A stretch of 64,000 nucleotides of DNA from Kribbella pittospori (GTDB lineage Bacteria; Actinomycetota; Actinomycetes; Propionibacteriales; Kribbellaceae), in contig NZ_SJKB01000013.1 in the NCBI RefSeq assembly GCF_004331465.1, positions 1 to 64,000 of the forward strand, read 5' to 3'. Of this stretch, positions 16,927 to 25,546 are shown piece after piece. The notes under the pieces are model-generated. The model was not told the origin of the DNA. It made no database searches and worked only from the letters and a program-made list of their open reading frames with translations. Position numbers and translations under genes: made by a program. Numbering within the stretch: position 1 is the stretch's first letter; each line of letters opens with the position of its first letter.

Positions 16927-17667
16927 GTGACCGAGACCGTTTGCTACCGGCACCCGGATCGGCCCGCCGGGGTCCGGTGCCAGCGCTGTGACCGGCCGAT
17001 CTGCCCGCAGTGCATGAACAGCGCCTCTATCGGCTTCCAGTGCCCGAGTTGCTTCAACGAAGGCGTGAAGTCGGTCCCGCGCACCCGGACGTCGCTCGGC
17101 GGTGTCGCCCGCGTCAACGGGCAGATCGTCACGATCGTGCTCCTGGCGCTCAACGTTCTGGTCTTCATCGCCGTGCGCACCGGCAGCAGCCGGGTCGTCA
17201 ACGACCTGGTGCTGGTCCCGTTCCTGGTGGATTCCGAGCCGTGGCGGCTGCTCACGTCGGCCTTCACCCACGTGCAGATCTTCCACATCTTCTCGAACCT
17301 GTTCATGCTCTGGCAGCTCGGTCCGCCGCTGGAGCAGATGCTCGGCCGGCTCCGGTTCTCGATCCTCTACCTGCTGTCCGCACTCGGCGGCAGCGTGGCG
17401 GTGTGGATGCTGGCCTCCCCGGTCTCCGCGACGCTGGGCGCGTCCGGCGCCGTACTGGGTCTGGTCGGGGCGATGCTCGTGATCAGCCGGGCCCGCGGCC
17501 TCGACATCACCTGGATCATCGCCTACGTGGCGATCACGGCGGTCATCTCGTTCACCATCCCGAACATCTCCTGGGAAGGTCACCTCGGCGGGTTCGTCAC
17601 CGGCGCGGCCGTTGCCTGGATCTTCCTGCAGATCACCAAACACCGCCGCAGCAAAGCCCGCACCTAG
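16927..17667 (+). CDS. Rhomboid intramembrane serine protease
   Basis: The 246-residue protein has an N-terminal zinc-binding module with paired cysteines (Cys18/Cys21, Cys26/Cys29, Cys39/Cys42; QRCDRPICPQC) and then a six-segment rhomboid core. Catalytic Ser173 lies in LGASGAVLG and His219 in WEGHLGG; Asn124 in HIFSNLF completes the oxyanion region. It cleaves membrane proteins within the bilayer; substrates are unknown. The GTG start follows GGAGG. The stop shares CTAG with the convergent F420-type gene. Confidence 0.93.
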   Translation: MTETVCYRHPDRPAGVRCQRCDRPICPQCMNSASIGFQCPSCFNEGVKSVPRTRTSLGGVARVNGQIVTIVLLALNVLVFIAVRTGSSRVVNDLVLVPFLVDSEPWRLLTSAFTHVQIFHIFSNLFMLWQLGPPLEQMLGRLRFSILYLLSALGGSVAVWMLASPVSATLGASGAVLGLVGAMLVISRARGLDITWIIAYVAITAVISFTIPNISWEGHLGGFVTGAAVAWIFLQITKHRRSKART

Positions 17668-18080
17668 ACGGCCGTGTGGTCGGTCCGCCGCGGGCCGAAC
17701 TCCTCCTGGTCGTGGTTGACCGGCCGGCCGTCGAGGTGCCAGCTCCAGGTGGTGGTCGGCGTGATCCGCAGGTACGTGCCGTCGCCGAAGCGGCCGTCCC
17801 GCTTGACGACCTCGGCCGTGCCGTAGACGCGGAGGAAGCGCGGTGACCACGGGTTGGTCGAGACCAGGTCGTCGATGACGAGTGCCACCTGTTCGTGGCC
17901 GGCTTCGACGTTGCGGACCTTGCGCGTCTTCGCCGGGTCGACCCCGCCGACGTAGAAATAGTGGCCGTCGTACTCGAATCCGACCGGTACGACGTCCGGC
18001 TGACCGTCCGGGCCGACGGTGGCGAGCCGGGCCAGTGGCTGGGACTTCAGGTACGCCAGTTCTTCTGTCGTGAATGCCAT
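17664..18080 (-). CDS. PPOX-class F420-dependent oxidoreductase
   Basis: The 138-residue protein starts MAFTTEELAYLKSQPLARLATVGPDGQPDVVPV, the typical opening of the split beta-barrel flavin/F420-binding family, and continues with KTRKVRNV and VALVIDDL. It probably binds F420 or a flavin in a dimer cleft and reduces an unknown substrate. It is divergent from a TetR gene, with a perfect palindrome in the 45-base gap. Its stop overlaps that of the convergent rhomboid gene (CTAG). Confidence 0.85.
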   Translation of the reverse strand: MAFTTEELAYLKSQPLARLATVGPDGQPDVVPVGFEYDGHYFYVGGVDPAKTRKVRNVEAGHEQVALVIDDLVSTNPWSPRFLRVYGTAEVVKRDGRFGDGTYLRITPTTTWSWHLDGRPVNHDQEEFGPRRTDHTAV

Positions 18081-18091
18081 ACCTGCTAAAG

Positions 18092-18107
18092 TACAACGGT
18101 CGTTGTA
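18092..18107. promoter_or_regulatory. TetR operator palindrome
   Basis: TACAACG-GT-CGTTGTA has perfect 7-base arms and lies between the divergent F420-type oxidoreductase and TetR genes, 18 bases before the TetR start. Binding by that regulator is inferred. Confidence 0.75.
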
Positions 18108-18125
18108 ACTACGCCAGGAGACACC

Positions 18126-18728
18126 ATGCCACAGGCCGGGAAGCGGCAGGAGGTGCTGGCCGGTGCGTTGACCGTGTTCGCGCGGGACGGGTACGCGCGG
18201 GCGAGCATCGACGTGATCGCGGCCGAGGCGTGCGTCTCGAGCCGCACGCTCTACAACCACTTCGGCGACAAGGCCGGGCTGTTCCGGGCGGTGATCCAGG
18301 AGAGCGCGACGCGGGTCGCCGCCGCCCAGCTCGCGATCATCGAGCAGCACCTCAGTCACGTCACCGACCTCGAGGCCGACCTGGTTGCCTTCGGCATCCA
18401 CTGGCGTACGCCGATGCCGGACTACGCCGAGCACTCGGCACTCGTCCGCCAGGTCAACGCCGAGGCCGGTCACATCCCCCAGGAAGCCGTTGACGCCTGG
18501 CAGGAAGCCGGACCTCTCGCCGTACGACGTGCTCTCGCCGTACGACTGGCCGTCTTCGCAGCCGACGGCCTGCTGCGGATCGACGACCCGCTGCGGGCGG
18601 CTCTGCACTTCTCCCTCCTCATCTCCGGCGCCAACCCGTCGTACCGCGGCGGACCGATGACGCCGGACGAGATCACCGAGGCCGTCACCACCGGAGTCCA
18701 CGCCTTCCTGCACGGCTACGCGAGCTGA
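18126..18728 (+). CDS. TetR-family regulator
   Basis: The 200-residue protein begins with a TetR DNA-binding domain (RQEVLAGALTVFARDGYARASIDVIAAEA then VSSRTLYNHFGDKAGLF, residues 7-55). The C-terminal half resembles the AefR-like TetR ligand domain. CCAGGAG precedes the ATG. It probably represses itself and the divergent oxidoreductase through the palindrome at 18092. Confidence 0.92.
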   Translation: MPQAGKRQEVLAGALTVFARDGYARASIDVIAAEACVSSRTLYNHFGDKAGLFRAVIQESATRVAAAQLAIIEQHLSHVTDLEADLVAFGIHWRTPMPDYAEHSALVRQVNAEAGHIPQEAVDAWQEAGPLAVRRALAVRLAVFAADGLLRIDDPLRAALHFSLLISGANPSYRGGPMTPDEITEAVTTGVHAFLHGYAS

Positions 18729-18926
18729 CCGTTCAAATCGCAATCAATCGGCCTAGGCCACAACTTTCCTTCGGTTGTCTGAATCCAGATGACAGGCGGG
18801 CCCGGATGCTCGTCTAATCAGGTGACGTCCCGACGGGGGACCAGAACTGGTAAGGACATCCACATGAGCCCACGCGCAGTGGACAAACGGGCCCGCCCGG
18901 GCAACGAGCGGTATCTGCCGCCGCCG

Positions 18927-19958
18927 TCAACGCAGCAGCAGGCAAACGTCGCCGAACTCGTGCCAGAGGTAGTGCTCATTCAGGGCGGCGGTGTAGGCAC
19001 GCTGGACGGCGTCGGGCCCGGCGACCGACTCCAGCAGGAGGAGATGCGAGGCCTCCGGGGCGTGCATCCCCGTGATCAGGCCGTCGACAACGCGCGACGG
19101 GTGGTCCGGGCCGAGGACAAGATCCGTCCAGCCGTTTGACGGGCTGACTGTGCCCTCTTGGGTGACGGCTGACTCGATGGCTCGGACCGCGGTGGTGCCG
19201 ACGGCGATCACGCGACCGCCGTTGGCCCTGACCCAGTTGACGAGGCGCGCGGTGTGCTCTGGTACGTCGTACCGCTCGGGCAGCGGTGGTTCGTGGCTCT
19301 CCAGGGACGAGACACCGCAGTGCAACAGGATCGGTGCGATCAGAACGCCCTGCGCTGCGAGGTGACTCACCAGCTCGAAGCTGAACGGCCTTGCGGCGCT
19401 GGGCATCTCCGCACTACCAGGCTCGCGGGCAAAGACAGTCTGGTACGACGCCAGCGGCCAACGCTTCCCGACGTAGCTGTAACTGATCGGCCGGCCGTGC
19501 CGAGTCAGATAGCCAAGCACGTCGGCCACCGGCGGCTTGGCACGCCACAGACGGTTGGACTCCGACTGGTACGGCGCCAGCAGCGTCAGCACGCCCTCGG
19601 GCATTTCCACCTGGTCGCCCGCCGTACCTCCGAGCATCGGTGCGCGGTTGCTACGGAGTTCGACGACCCAGGTGCCGTCGTCGAGCGCGGTGGAGAAGTG
19701 CACGACGACAGGTGCCACCCCGGCGCCGGTGATCCACGAGCCGTCCACTGCCGCGGGCAGTGTGCCGGAAGTGTTCACCAGCAGCAGGTCACCAGGCCGC
19801 AGATGTTCACCGATCCGGTCGAACCGGGTGTGCGTGATGGTCGACCCCTCCGCGACCAGCAGCTTCACCTGATGCCGCGAGAGCCCTCTGGCCTCGGGTG
19901 GTTCGGAGGCGTTCAGCGAATCGGGCAGGACGAAGTGAGTCTGTGGATGGACCGTCAC
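18927..19958 (-). CDS. QueA-like S-adenosylmethionine:tRNA ribosyltransferase-isomerase
   Basis: The 343-residue protein resembles QueA throughout: GDLLLVNTSGTLPAA, ELRSNRAP, RHGRPISYSYVGKRWPLASYQTVFA, SAARPFSFELV, GVSSLESH, RVIAVGTTAVRAIES, TDLVLGPDHPSRVVDGLITGMHAPEASHLLLL and NEHYLWHEFGD. QueA adds the ribosyl part of SAM to 7-aminomethyl-7-deazaguanine in tRNA. No other queuosine gene is visible here, and the neighbours are an SDR and a flavoprotein oxidase, so it may act on another acceptor. The GTG start overlaps the upstream SDR stop by four bases (GTGA). Confidence 0.82.
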   Translation of the reverse strand: MTVHPQTHFVLPDSLNASEPPEARGLSRHQVKLLVAEGSTITHTRFDRIGEHLRPGDLLLVNTSGTLPAAVDGSWITGAGVAPVVVHFSTALDDGTWVVELRSNRAPMLGGTAGDQVEMPEGVLTLLAPYQSESNRLWRAKPPVADVLGYLTRHGRPISYSYVGKRWPLASYQTVFAREPGSAEMPSAARPFSFELVSHLAAQGVLIAPILLHCGVSSLESHEPPLPERYDVPEHTARLVNWVRANGGRVIAVGTTAVRAIESAVTQEGTVSPSNGWTDLVLGPDHPSRVVDGLITGMHAPEASHLLLLESVAGPDAVQRAYTAALNEHYLWHEFGDVCLLLR

Positions 19959-20689
19959 GGCGCCACCGCCGCGGCGAAGTCGGCTGCTCGGTACCGTCCA
20001 CTCGCCGGCCGGCTGTCCAGCAGTTGAAGAAATGCCGGTACTACGGTCGCCGGCTCAGGCCGGTCCGAGATGTCCTCACCGGGGAACGCGGCCTGGTGCA
20101 TCGCCGTCCGGAGGTCGCCCGGATCGACGGCGTACACAGCAAGCGAGGGGTGCTCGGCGGCCAGCACTCGGCTGGCGTGGTCGAGCGCGGCCTTGGCCGA
20201 GCCGTAGCCGCCCCAGCCTTCGTACGCCTCGACCGCGGCGTCGGAGCTGATGTTGAGCAGCACACCGGCTGCTGTAGTGAGTGCGGGCAGCAGTGCCTGC
20301 GCCAGTGCGATCGGCGCGATGACGTCGACCTCATAGACGCGGCGCAGTTCGTCGAGGTCTGCGGCATCCAACTGCTGCAGGGGACTCGGGCCGAGATAGC
20401 TGGCGTTGTTGACCAGTAGGTCGAGCCGGCCGAGCTCGGCGACGGCATCGACCAGGTCGGCACGGTGTTCGGGGTCGGTGATGTCGCCCGCCAGCGGGAC
20501 CACGTCGGTGCGGCCGGCCAGCGCGTCGGCCGCGTCCTTGAGGGCGTCGGCGCCGCGGGCGTCGATCACCAGCGCCCAGCCGCGGTCGGCCAGGCCGTGC
20601 GCCAGCGCGAGTCCGAGGCCGGCGGACGCGCCGGTGACGAGAGCGACAGGACGGTTGGCGGATTCAGGTGTCATGTCCGCCACTGTCAT
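19955..20689 (-). CDS. Short-chain dehydrogenase/reductase
   Basis: The 244-residue SDR has the cofactor motif TGASAGLGLALA (residues 19-30), NNAS (about 98), catalytic Ser in NISSDAA and the YGSAK pentad (Tyr/Lys). The N-terminal Gly pattern suits NAD(P). It sits between an AGPS-like oxidase (stop 14 bases upstream) and the QueA-like gene (four-base overlap), so the three are one transcription unit. The second Met, at 20674, is an equally plausible start. Confidence 0.9.
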   Translation of the reverse strand: MTVADMTPESANRPVALVTGASAGLGLALAHGLADRGWALVIDARGADALKDAADALAGRTDVVPLAGDITDPEHRADLVDAVAELGRLDLLVNNASYLGPSPLQQLDAADLDELRRVYEVDVIAPIALAQALLPALTTAAGVLLNISSDAAVEAYEGWGGYGSAKAALDHASRVLAAEHPSLAVYAVDPGDLRTAMHQAAFPGEDISDRPEPATVVPAFLQLLDSRPASGRYRAADFAAAVAP

Positions 20690-20703
20690 ACTTCAAGTCG
20701 ACT

Positions 20704-22263
20704 TCAGGTCAAGAGGATCCCTGGATTGAGGACGTGGCTGGGATCGAGCACCTGCTTGACGGCCCGGAGAGCTTCGACTGCCAGCGGGCCGATCTCCTCG
20801 GCGTAGGCCTCTCGATGGTCGGTGCCCACGCCGTGGTGGTGGCTGATCGTTCCGCCGGCAGCCGCGATCGCCTGGCTGGCCGCGGCTTTCGCCGTACGCC
20901 ATTGGCCGATGGGATCGTGGGTCTGCGCGGAGATGACAGTGAAGTAGAGGGAAGCACCGGTGTCGTAGACGTGCGAGACATGGCACAGCACTAACGGCGG
21001 AGTGCCTTGGTCGGTCAGGGAGCTCACAAGTGCCCCGGTGACGGCGGCCTTAAGTGCGGGCACCTTGGACCAGAACGCTGCGGTCTCGAGCGTCTCGACC
21101 AACGCCCCTTCGTCCAGCAAGGGATCCCGCAAGTACGGCGCCCGGTAGCGGCCGACCCGCCAGGTCTCGCCAGGCCCTTCGCCGACGTTCTGCCCACCGG
21201 CTGCGGTCAGCACATCTGCCGTCGCCTGTGTGTACGGACCGTCGAACCCAACAATCGCGAGTACGCCGCCCGTCCCGCCGCCGAGCACATCCGGATCCGC
21301 GAGGTTCACCGCGGTCTCCGCTTCGTCGGACAACCGCAGTACGGTCGGCAACGGCCCGTCCTGCGCCAGCCGGCGGATCGCGGTCAGCCCAGCCTCGAAG
21401 TTCTCGAACCGCCAGCCCTCGAAGTGCCGCTCGGTCGGTCGCGGCCGGATCCGTACGACGACCGACGTGATGATCCCGAACGCGCCTTCGGACCCGAGCA
21501 CCAACTGCCGCAGATCCGGACCGGCCGCGGACATCGGCGCGCGGCCGAGCTCCACGGTCCCGCGCGGAGTCGCCAGCGTCAGCCCGACCACCATCTGGTC
21601 GAACCGCCCGTACCCGGCCGAGGACTGCCCACTCGACCGCGCCGCCGCATAGCCGCCAATGCTCGCGCCCTCATAGGACTGTGGAAAGTGGCCCAGCGTG
21701 TAGCCGCGGTCGGCGAGCAGCGACTCGGCCGCCGGACCGCGCACGCCGGCCTGCAGTGTGGCGGTCCGCGACACCTCATCGACCTCGACGAGTTGGTCCA
21801 GTCGCCGCAGATCCACGGTGACGAAGCGCCGTGACGCCGCCAGCCCTCCCACCACCGACGTACCGCCGGAGGACGGCACCACCGCCAGGTTGTGGTCCGA
21901 GCACGCCGCCAGCACTGCGAGCACCTCGTCGTGGCTCCCTGGGTACACCACCGCGTCCGGCATGTCCGACGTGTCGCCGGCACGGTGCCGCAGCAGATCC
22001 GGAGTGGAGTAGCCGCGGGTGTGGGCCCACCGGGAGTCCAGGTCCGTGGTCACATGCTCGGCCCCGACCACTCCGGCCAGGAAGCTCAGCTGCTCGGCCG
22101 TCAGCCCGGGCCGGTCCACCGGGTCCACGGGACCCGCGGCAGGGCGTCGTACGCCGAGATGCTTCAACGCATCCACGGCCGCGGCGGGGAGGTCGACGGG
22201 GTGGGCCGGATCGCCCCAGCGTCCCGGCGTGAGTTGCACAACAGGGAGGTCCGATTCGGTCAA
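20704..22263 (-). CDS. FAD-binding oxidase, alkylglycerone-phosphate synthase-like
   Basis: The 519-residue protein has a VAO/PCMH-type FAD domain: PDAVVYPGSHDEVLAVLAACSDHNLAVVPSSGGTSVVGG (about 100-140), GHFPQSYEGASIGGYAAARSSGQSSAGYGRFDQMV, LVLGSEGAFGIITSVVVRI, and the C-terminal SHHHGVGTDH motif typical of AGPS-like flavoproteins. The TTG start at 22263 has AAGGGAG six bases upstream; longer frames lack a start context. It is divergent from tetR-glpD. From memory, Mycobacterium tuberculosis has the same set (glpD1, a TetR, a flavoprotein) together, which points to glycerol-phosphate or ether-lipid metabolism. Confidence 0.85.
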   Translation of the reverse strand: MTESDLPVVQLTPGRWGDPAHPVDLPAAAVDALKHLGVRRPAAGPVDPVDRPGLTAEQLSFLAGVVGAEHVTTDLDSRWAHTRGYSTPDLLRHRAGDTSDMPDAVVYPGSHDEVLAVLAACSDHNLAVVPSSGGTSVVGGLAASRRFVTVDLRRLDQLVEVDEVSRTATLQAGVRGPAAESLLADRGYTLGHFPQSYEGASIGGYAAARSSGQSSAGYGRFDQMVVGLTLATPRGTVELGRAPMSAAGPDLRQLVLGSEGAFGIITSVVVRIRPRPTERHFEGWRFENFEAGLTAIRRLAQDGPLPTVLRLSDEAETAVNLADPDVLGGGTGGVLAIVGFDGPYTQATADVLTAAGGQNVGEGPGETWRVGRYRAPYLRDPLLDEGALVETLETAAFWSKVPALKAAVTGALVSSLTDQGTPPLVLCHVSHVYDTGASLYFTVISAQTHDPIGQWRTAKAAASQAIAAAGGTISHHHGVGTDHREAYAEEIGPLAVEALRAVKQVLDPSHVLNPGILLT

Positions 22264-22297
22264 GGTGGGCTCCCTTTCGGTGCACCTGCGAGGTAGC

Positions 22298-22340
22298 GTC
22301 CGTGGGAGGTGGAACCCCCTGGCTCCCACCTCCCACGGAC
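22298..22340. promoter_or_regulatory. Perfect 15-base inverted repeat
   Basis: GTCCGTGGGAGGTGG (22298-22312) and its exact complement (22326-22340) flank a 13-base spacer in the divergent AGPS-like / tetR-glpD promoter region. It could be a repressor site or an RNA hairpin in the leader of the flavoprotein mRNA. Confidence 0.75.
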
Positions 22341-22381
22341 AGTTCCGGGACGGCAGAGTCGCTGATACACTCTGACGTGTG

Positions 22382-23002
22382 ATGTCTCAGCGTAGCAGCG
22401 ACCAAGAGCCGGAGACCAGCGCGCGTCCGGCGCCCGCGAACGCGATCGGCGAGGAACGGATCCTGGACGCGGCCTATGAGCTGCTGCTGGCGATCGGGAT
22501 GCGCCGGATGACGATGGCCGACATCGCCCGGCACGCGGAGGTTTCGCGCGCGACGCTCTACCGCCGCTGGCCGAACGTGCAGGCCGTGGTCGCGGCGCTG
22601 ATGACTCGGGAGTGGACCACCGCGCTGATGTCCGCGTTCCAGCCGGACGCGGCCGACGGTCGGTCCCGGCTCGTCGAGGGCGTGGTCGAGGTGGTCGCGA
22701 AGACCCGGGTGCATCCGCTGATGCGGAAGATCATCGAGCTCGATCCGGAGTTCCTCACGCCGTACCTGCTCGAGCGCCGTGGCAGCAGCACGGTCGCCCA
22801 CCTGGCGCTGGTCGAGGAGGGCATCAAGGCGGGGCAGGCGGATGGCTCGATCCGGACCGGCGACCCGATGTGGCTGGCTCGGCAGATCATCCTCGTGTCC
22901 CTTGCCTCGGCGGTGTCCGGTCCGGTGATGGCCGCCAAGGACGAGTACTCGATGCTCGACGAGCAGCTCCGGGAGATGCTCACCAGGTATCTGGCGCCAT
23001 GA
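22382..23002 (+). CDS. TetR-family regulator upstream of glpD
   Basis: The 206-residue protein shows the TetR helix-turn-helix (GMRRMTMADIARHAEVSRATLYRRWPNVQAV, about residues 38-68) and the usual helical ligand domain. There is no Shine-Dalgarno sequence; TACACT lies 12-17 bases upstream of the GTG/ATG pair at 22379/22382, so the mRNA may be leaderless. The stop overlaps the glpD start (ATGA). It is expected to control glpD and the divergent flavoprotein. Confidence 0.9.
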   Translation: MSQRSSDQEPETSARPAPANAIGEERILDAAYELLLAIGMRRMTMADIARHAEVSRATLYRRWPNVQAVVAALMTREWTTALMSAFQPDAADGRSRLVEGVVEVVAKTRVHPLMRKIIELDPEFLTPYLLERRGSSTVAHLALVEEGIKAGQADGSIRTGDPMWLARQIILVSLASAVSGPVMAAKDEYSMLDEQLREMLTRYLAP

Positions 23003-24573
23003 TCGACCGGGGCGGTGGGGCGGGGAAGCCATTCAGCACCGTGGGCAATGCCAGCTTGAACGCGGCTCGCCGTGCCCGCGAGCTGGACTGGCTGGAGACC
23101 ACCGGCAAGGTCGACGTCCTGGTCATCGGCGGCGGAGTGACCGGTGCCGGCGTCGCTCTCGACGCGGCTGCCCGCGGACTGTCCGTCGCCCTGGTGGAGA
23201 AGCACGATCTGGCGTTCGGCACCAGCCGGTGGAGCTCGAAGCTCGTGCACGGCGGTCTGCGCTACCTGGCATCGGGCCACGTGGGCATTGCCTACGAGAG
23301 CGCGGTCGAGCGCGGCATCCTGATGAAGACGACGGCGCCGCATCTGGTCCACCCGGTCCCGCAGGTCGCGCCATGGTTGCCACAGGCAAAGTTCGCGCAG
23401 GCGGCGTTGCTGCGTGGTGCCTTCCTGGGCGGCGACGTCCTGCGCACGTTCGCGCGGACCAGCGACGACTACCTGCCGCACTCGCGCCGGGTCAGCTCGG
23501 CGGAGATCCTGCGGTACGCGCCGACGCTGCGGCCGGACGGCATGCGCGGCGGCTTCCTGACCTGGGACGGGCAGTTGTACGACGACGCCCGGCTCGTGGT
23601 CGCGATCGCCCGGACCGCGGCGCAGTACGGCGCTCGCGTGCTCACCCGGGTCGCGGCGACCGAGGTGACCGGCCGAGGCGCCGTACTGGTCGATCAGCTG
23701 ACCGGGCACCGGCTGCAGGTGGACGCGTCGGCGGTGATCAACGCGGCCGGGATCTGGGCCGATCAGGTTGCCTCCGGCATCAAACTGCGCCCGAGCCGGG
23801 GGACGCATCTGGTCTTCCCGCAGTCCGCGTTCGGCGGGCTGTCCGCCGTACTGACCGTGCCGGTGCCGGGTCAGTTGCGCCGGGTCGTGATGGCGATCCC
23901 GGCGCCGGACGACCGGGTGTACGTCGGGCTGACCGACGAGGACGCGCCCGGTCCGGTGAGCGACGTACCGCGGGCGACCGAGGCGGAGATCGACTTCTTG
24001 CTGGACACCATCAGCCATGCGGTGCAGACGCCGCTGACCCGGGCCGACCTGCTCGGGACGTACGCCGGACTCCGGCCGCTGCTCGACACCGGACACCACA
24101 ACGGCGAGCACAAGACCGCGGACATCTCCCGGCGGCACGCGGTGATCACCGGTGCGGACGGACTGGTGACGATCGTCGGCGGGAAGCTCACGACGTACCG
24201 GCGGATGGCGCAGGACGCGCTCGACGCCGCCCTCGACCAGTCCGATCTCGCAGTACGACGGCCGTGCCTGACGCACCGGATCCCGCTGGTGGGGGCGGCC
24301 GACCGCGTCAGGTTGGCGGCCGTGCGGGCGCCGTCGCGGTTCGTCCAGCGGTACGGCGTGGAGGCGCCGGAGGTGATCGCCGGAGCGCCGGGGTCGCAGG
24401 AGCCGATCGCGCCGGGGCTGCGGACGACGTACGCCGAGCTGCTGTTCGCGGTTCGGCATGAAGGCGCACTGACGGAGGACGACGTACTGGACCGGCGGAC
24501 GCGGATCGGGCTGTCCGCGGCGGACCGGGAGCTGGCGCTGCCCGCGGTCCGGGAGGCGTTCGCGGCCGTGTGA
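22999..24573 (+). CDS. glpD: Glycerol-3-phosphate dehydrogenase, FAD-dependent
   Basis: The 524-residue enzyme oxidises glycerol 3-phosphate to dihydroxyacetone phosphate and passes electrons to quinone at the membrane. The FAD motif DVLVIGGGVTGAGVALDAAARG is at about residues 37-58, followed by GTSRWSSKLVHGGLRYL, which is highly characteristic of GlpD, and VGGKLTTYRRMAQDALD near 395-410. The short C-terminal helical domain is present. The ATG overlaps the upstream tetR stop by four bases, indicating translational coupling with its likely regulator. Confidence 0.95.
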   Translation: MIDRGGGAGKPFSTVGNASLNAARRARELDWLETTGKVDVLVIGGGVTGAGVALDAAARGLSVALVEKHDLAFGTSRWSSKLVHGGLRYLASGHVGIAYESAVERGILMKTTAPHLVHPVPQVAPWLPQAKFAQAALLRGAFLGGDVLRTFARTSDDYLPHSRRVSSAEILRYAPTLRPDGMRGGFLTWDGQLYDDARLVVAIARTAAQYGARVLTRVAATEVTGRGAVLVDQLTGHRLQVDASAVINAAGIWADQVASGIKLRPSRGTHLVFPQSAFGGLSAVLTVPVPGQLRRVVMAIPAPDDRVYVGLTDEDAPGPVSDVPRATEAEIDFLLDTISHAVQTPLTRADLLGTYAGLRPLLDTGHHNGEHKTADISRRHAVITGADGLVTIVGGKLTTYRRMAQDALDAALDQSDLAVRRPCLTHRIPLVGAADRVRLAAVRAPSRFVQRYGVEAPEVIAGAPGSQEPIAPGLRTTYAELLFAVRHEGALTEDDVLDRRTRIGLSAADRELALPAVREAFAAV

Positions 24574-24616
24574 CTCTCCCAGGGCTGAGCTAGCTTGGCT
24601 GCGGGGAGGTGGACAG

Positions 24617-25537
24617 GTGTCGCAGCCGTATCCGTACCAGCCGGGGCCGTATCAGCCGATGCCGTACCCGGCGCCACCGCCGCGTTATCGGCCGTTGCGG
24701 CGGATCGCGCAGGTCAGCATCGTGCTGATGGGGCTGACCTGTGTCGCCGCGGTGATCCAGTCGGTCCTGCTCTGGCGCTCGTACGACGACGTGAAGCGGT
24801 TCGTGTACGGCTTGCTCTCCGAGGAGGAGATCGACCGCGGCGTCCGCTCGATCGCCGGCAGCGGCCCGCTGCTCGACCTGGTCGGCTACCTGCTGCTCGG
24901 CACGGCCATCATCTTCATCCTGTGGCTCTGGCAGGCCCGCGAGAACACCGACTTCATCACCTCGCCGTTCGGCCCGAAGCCGTCGGACCTGAGGCCGCAT
25001 CGGCTCGTGCAGGGCTGGGTCATCGGGTCGTGGTTCTGCCCGATCGTGCAGTTCTGGTACCCGTTGCGGATCGTCGAGGACGTGGTCGCCGCGAGTGAGC
25101 CGCGGGACCAGCCGGGTGCGTCGCGGACCGGCGAGATGCGCGGGCTGCTGTACGGCTGGTGGGCGGCGTGGACCGGGTTCTGGGTGATCCTGGTCGGCGG
25201 TGGCGGGGTCGCGCTGATCGGCTTCATCGTGTGGATCGTCCGCCTGGTCGACGCGGCCGATGCTGCCGACGCGACCGGTGAGTACGTCGATATCTACGAT
25301 CTGCAGGATTTCATGGTCCGGGTCGCGCTGGGCGTCAACATCGGCTTCACCATCGCGACGGTCCTGCTCATTGCAGCGGGGGTGGCCGCGTCAGTGTTGC
25401 TGCTCCGCGTCAGCCGATGGCAGCACGACCAGGTCGCCCTTCCGCCGGTTGCCATGGCGCCACCGCCGCCTCCGCAGTACGCGCCGCGCTACACCAACCC
25501 CGGCCCGACGTTCCCGTCCTACCGACCGCCGCCCTAG
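24617..25537 (+). CDS. DUF4328 membrane protein
   Basis: The 306-residue protein has a Tyr/Pro-rich cytoplasmic N-terminus (QPYPYQPGPYQPMPYPAPPP), four membrane segments (about 33-55, 88-108, 165-195, 235-262) and the DUF4328 loop LVQGWVIGSWFCPIVQFWYPLRIVEDVVAAS. The tail is again Pro/Tyr-rich (PPPPPQYAPRYTNPGP). Start is GTG after GGGGAGG. It is the third DUF4328 paralog in the window and the only one on the plus strand. Function is unknown. Confidence 0.85.
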   Translation: MSQPYPYQPGPYQPMPYPAPPPRYRPLRRIAQVSIVLMGLTCVAAVIQSVLLWRSYDDVKRFVYGLLSEEEIDRGVRSIAGSGPLLDLVGYLLLGTAIIFILWLWQARENTDFITSPFGPKPSDLRPHRLVQGWVIGSWFCPIVQFWYPLRIVEDVVAASEPRDQPGASRTGEMRGLLYGWWAAWTGFWVILVGGGGVALIGFIVWIVRLVDAADAADATGEYVDIYDLQDFMVRVALGVNIGFTIATVLLIAAGVAASVLLLRVSRWQHDQVALPPVAMAPPPPPQYAPRYTNPGPTFPSYRPPP

Positions 25538-25546
25538 AGCCGAACT

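Noticed and set aside
18864..19139. Plus-strand start ATG with AAGGA upstream
   Set aside because: After about 20 codons the frame runs antisense through the QueA-like gene; no family sequence.
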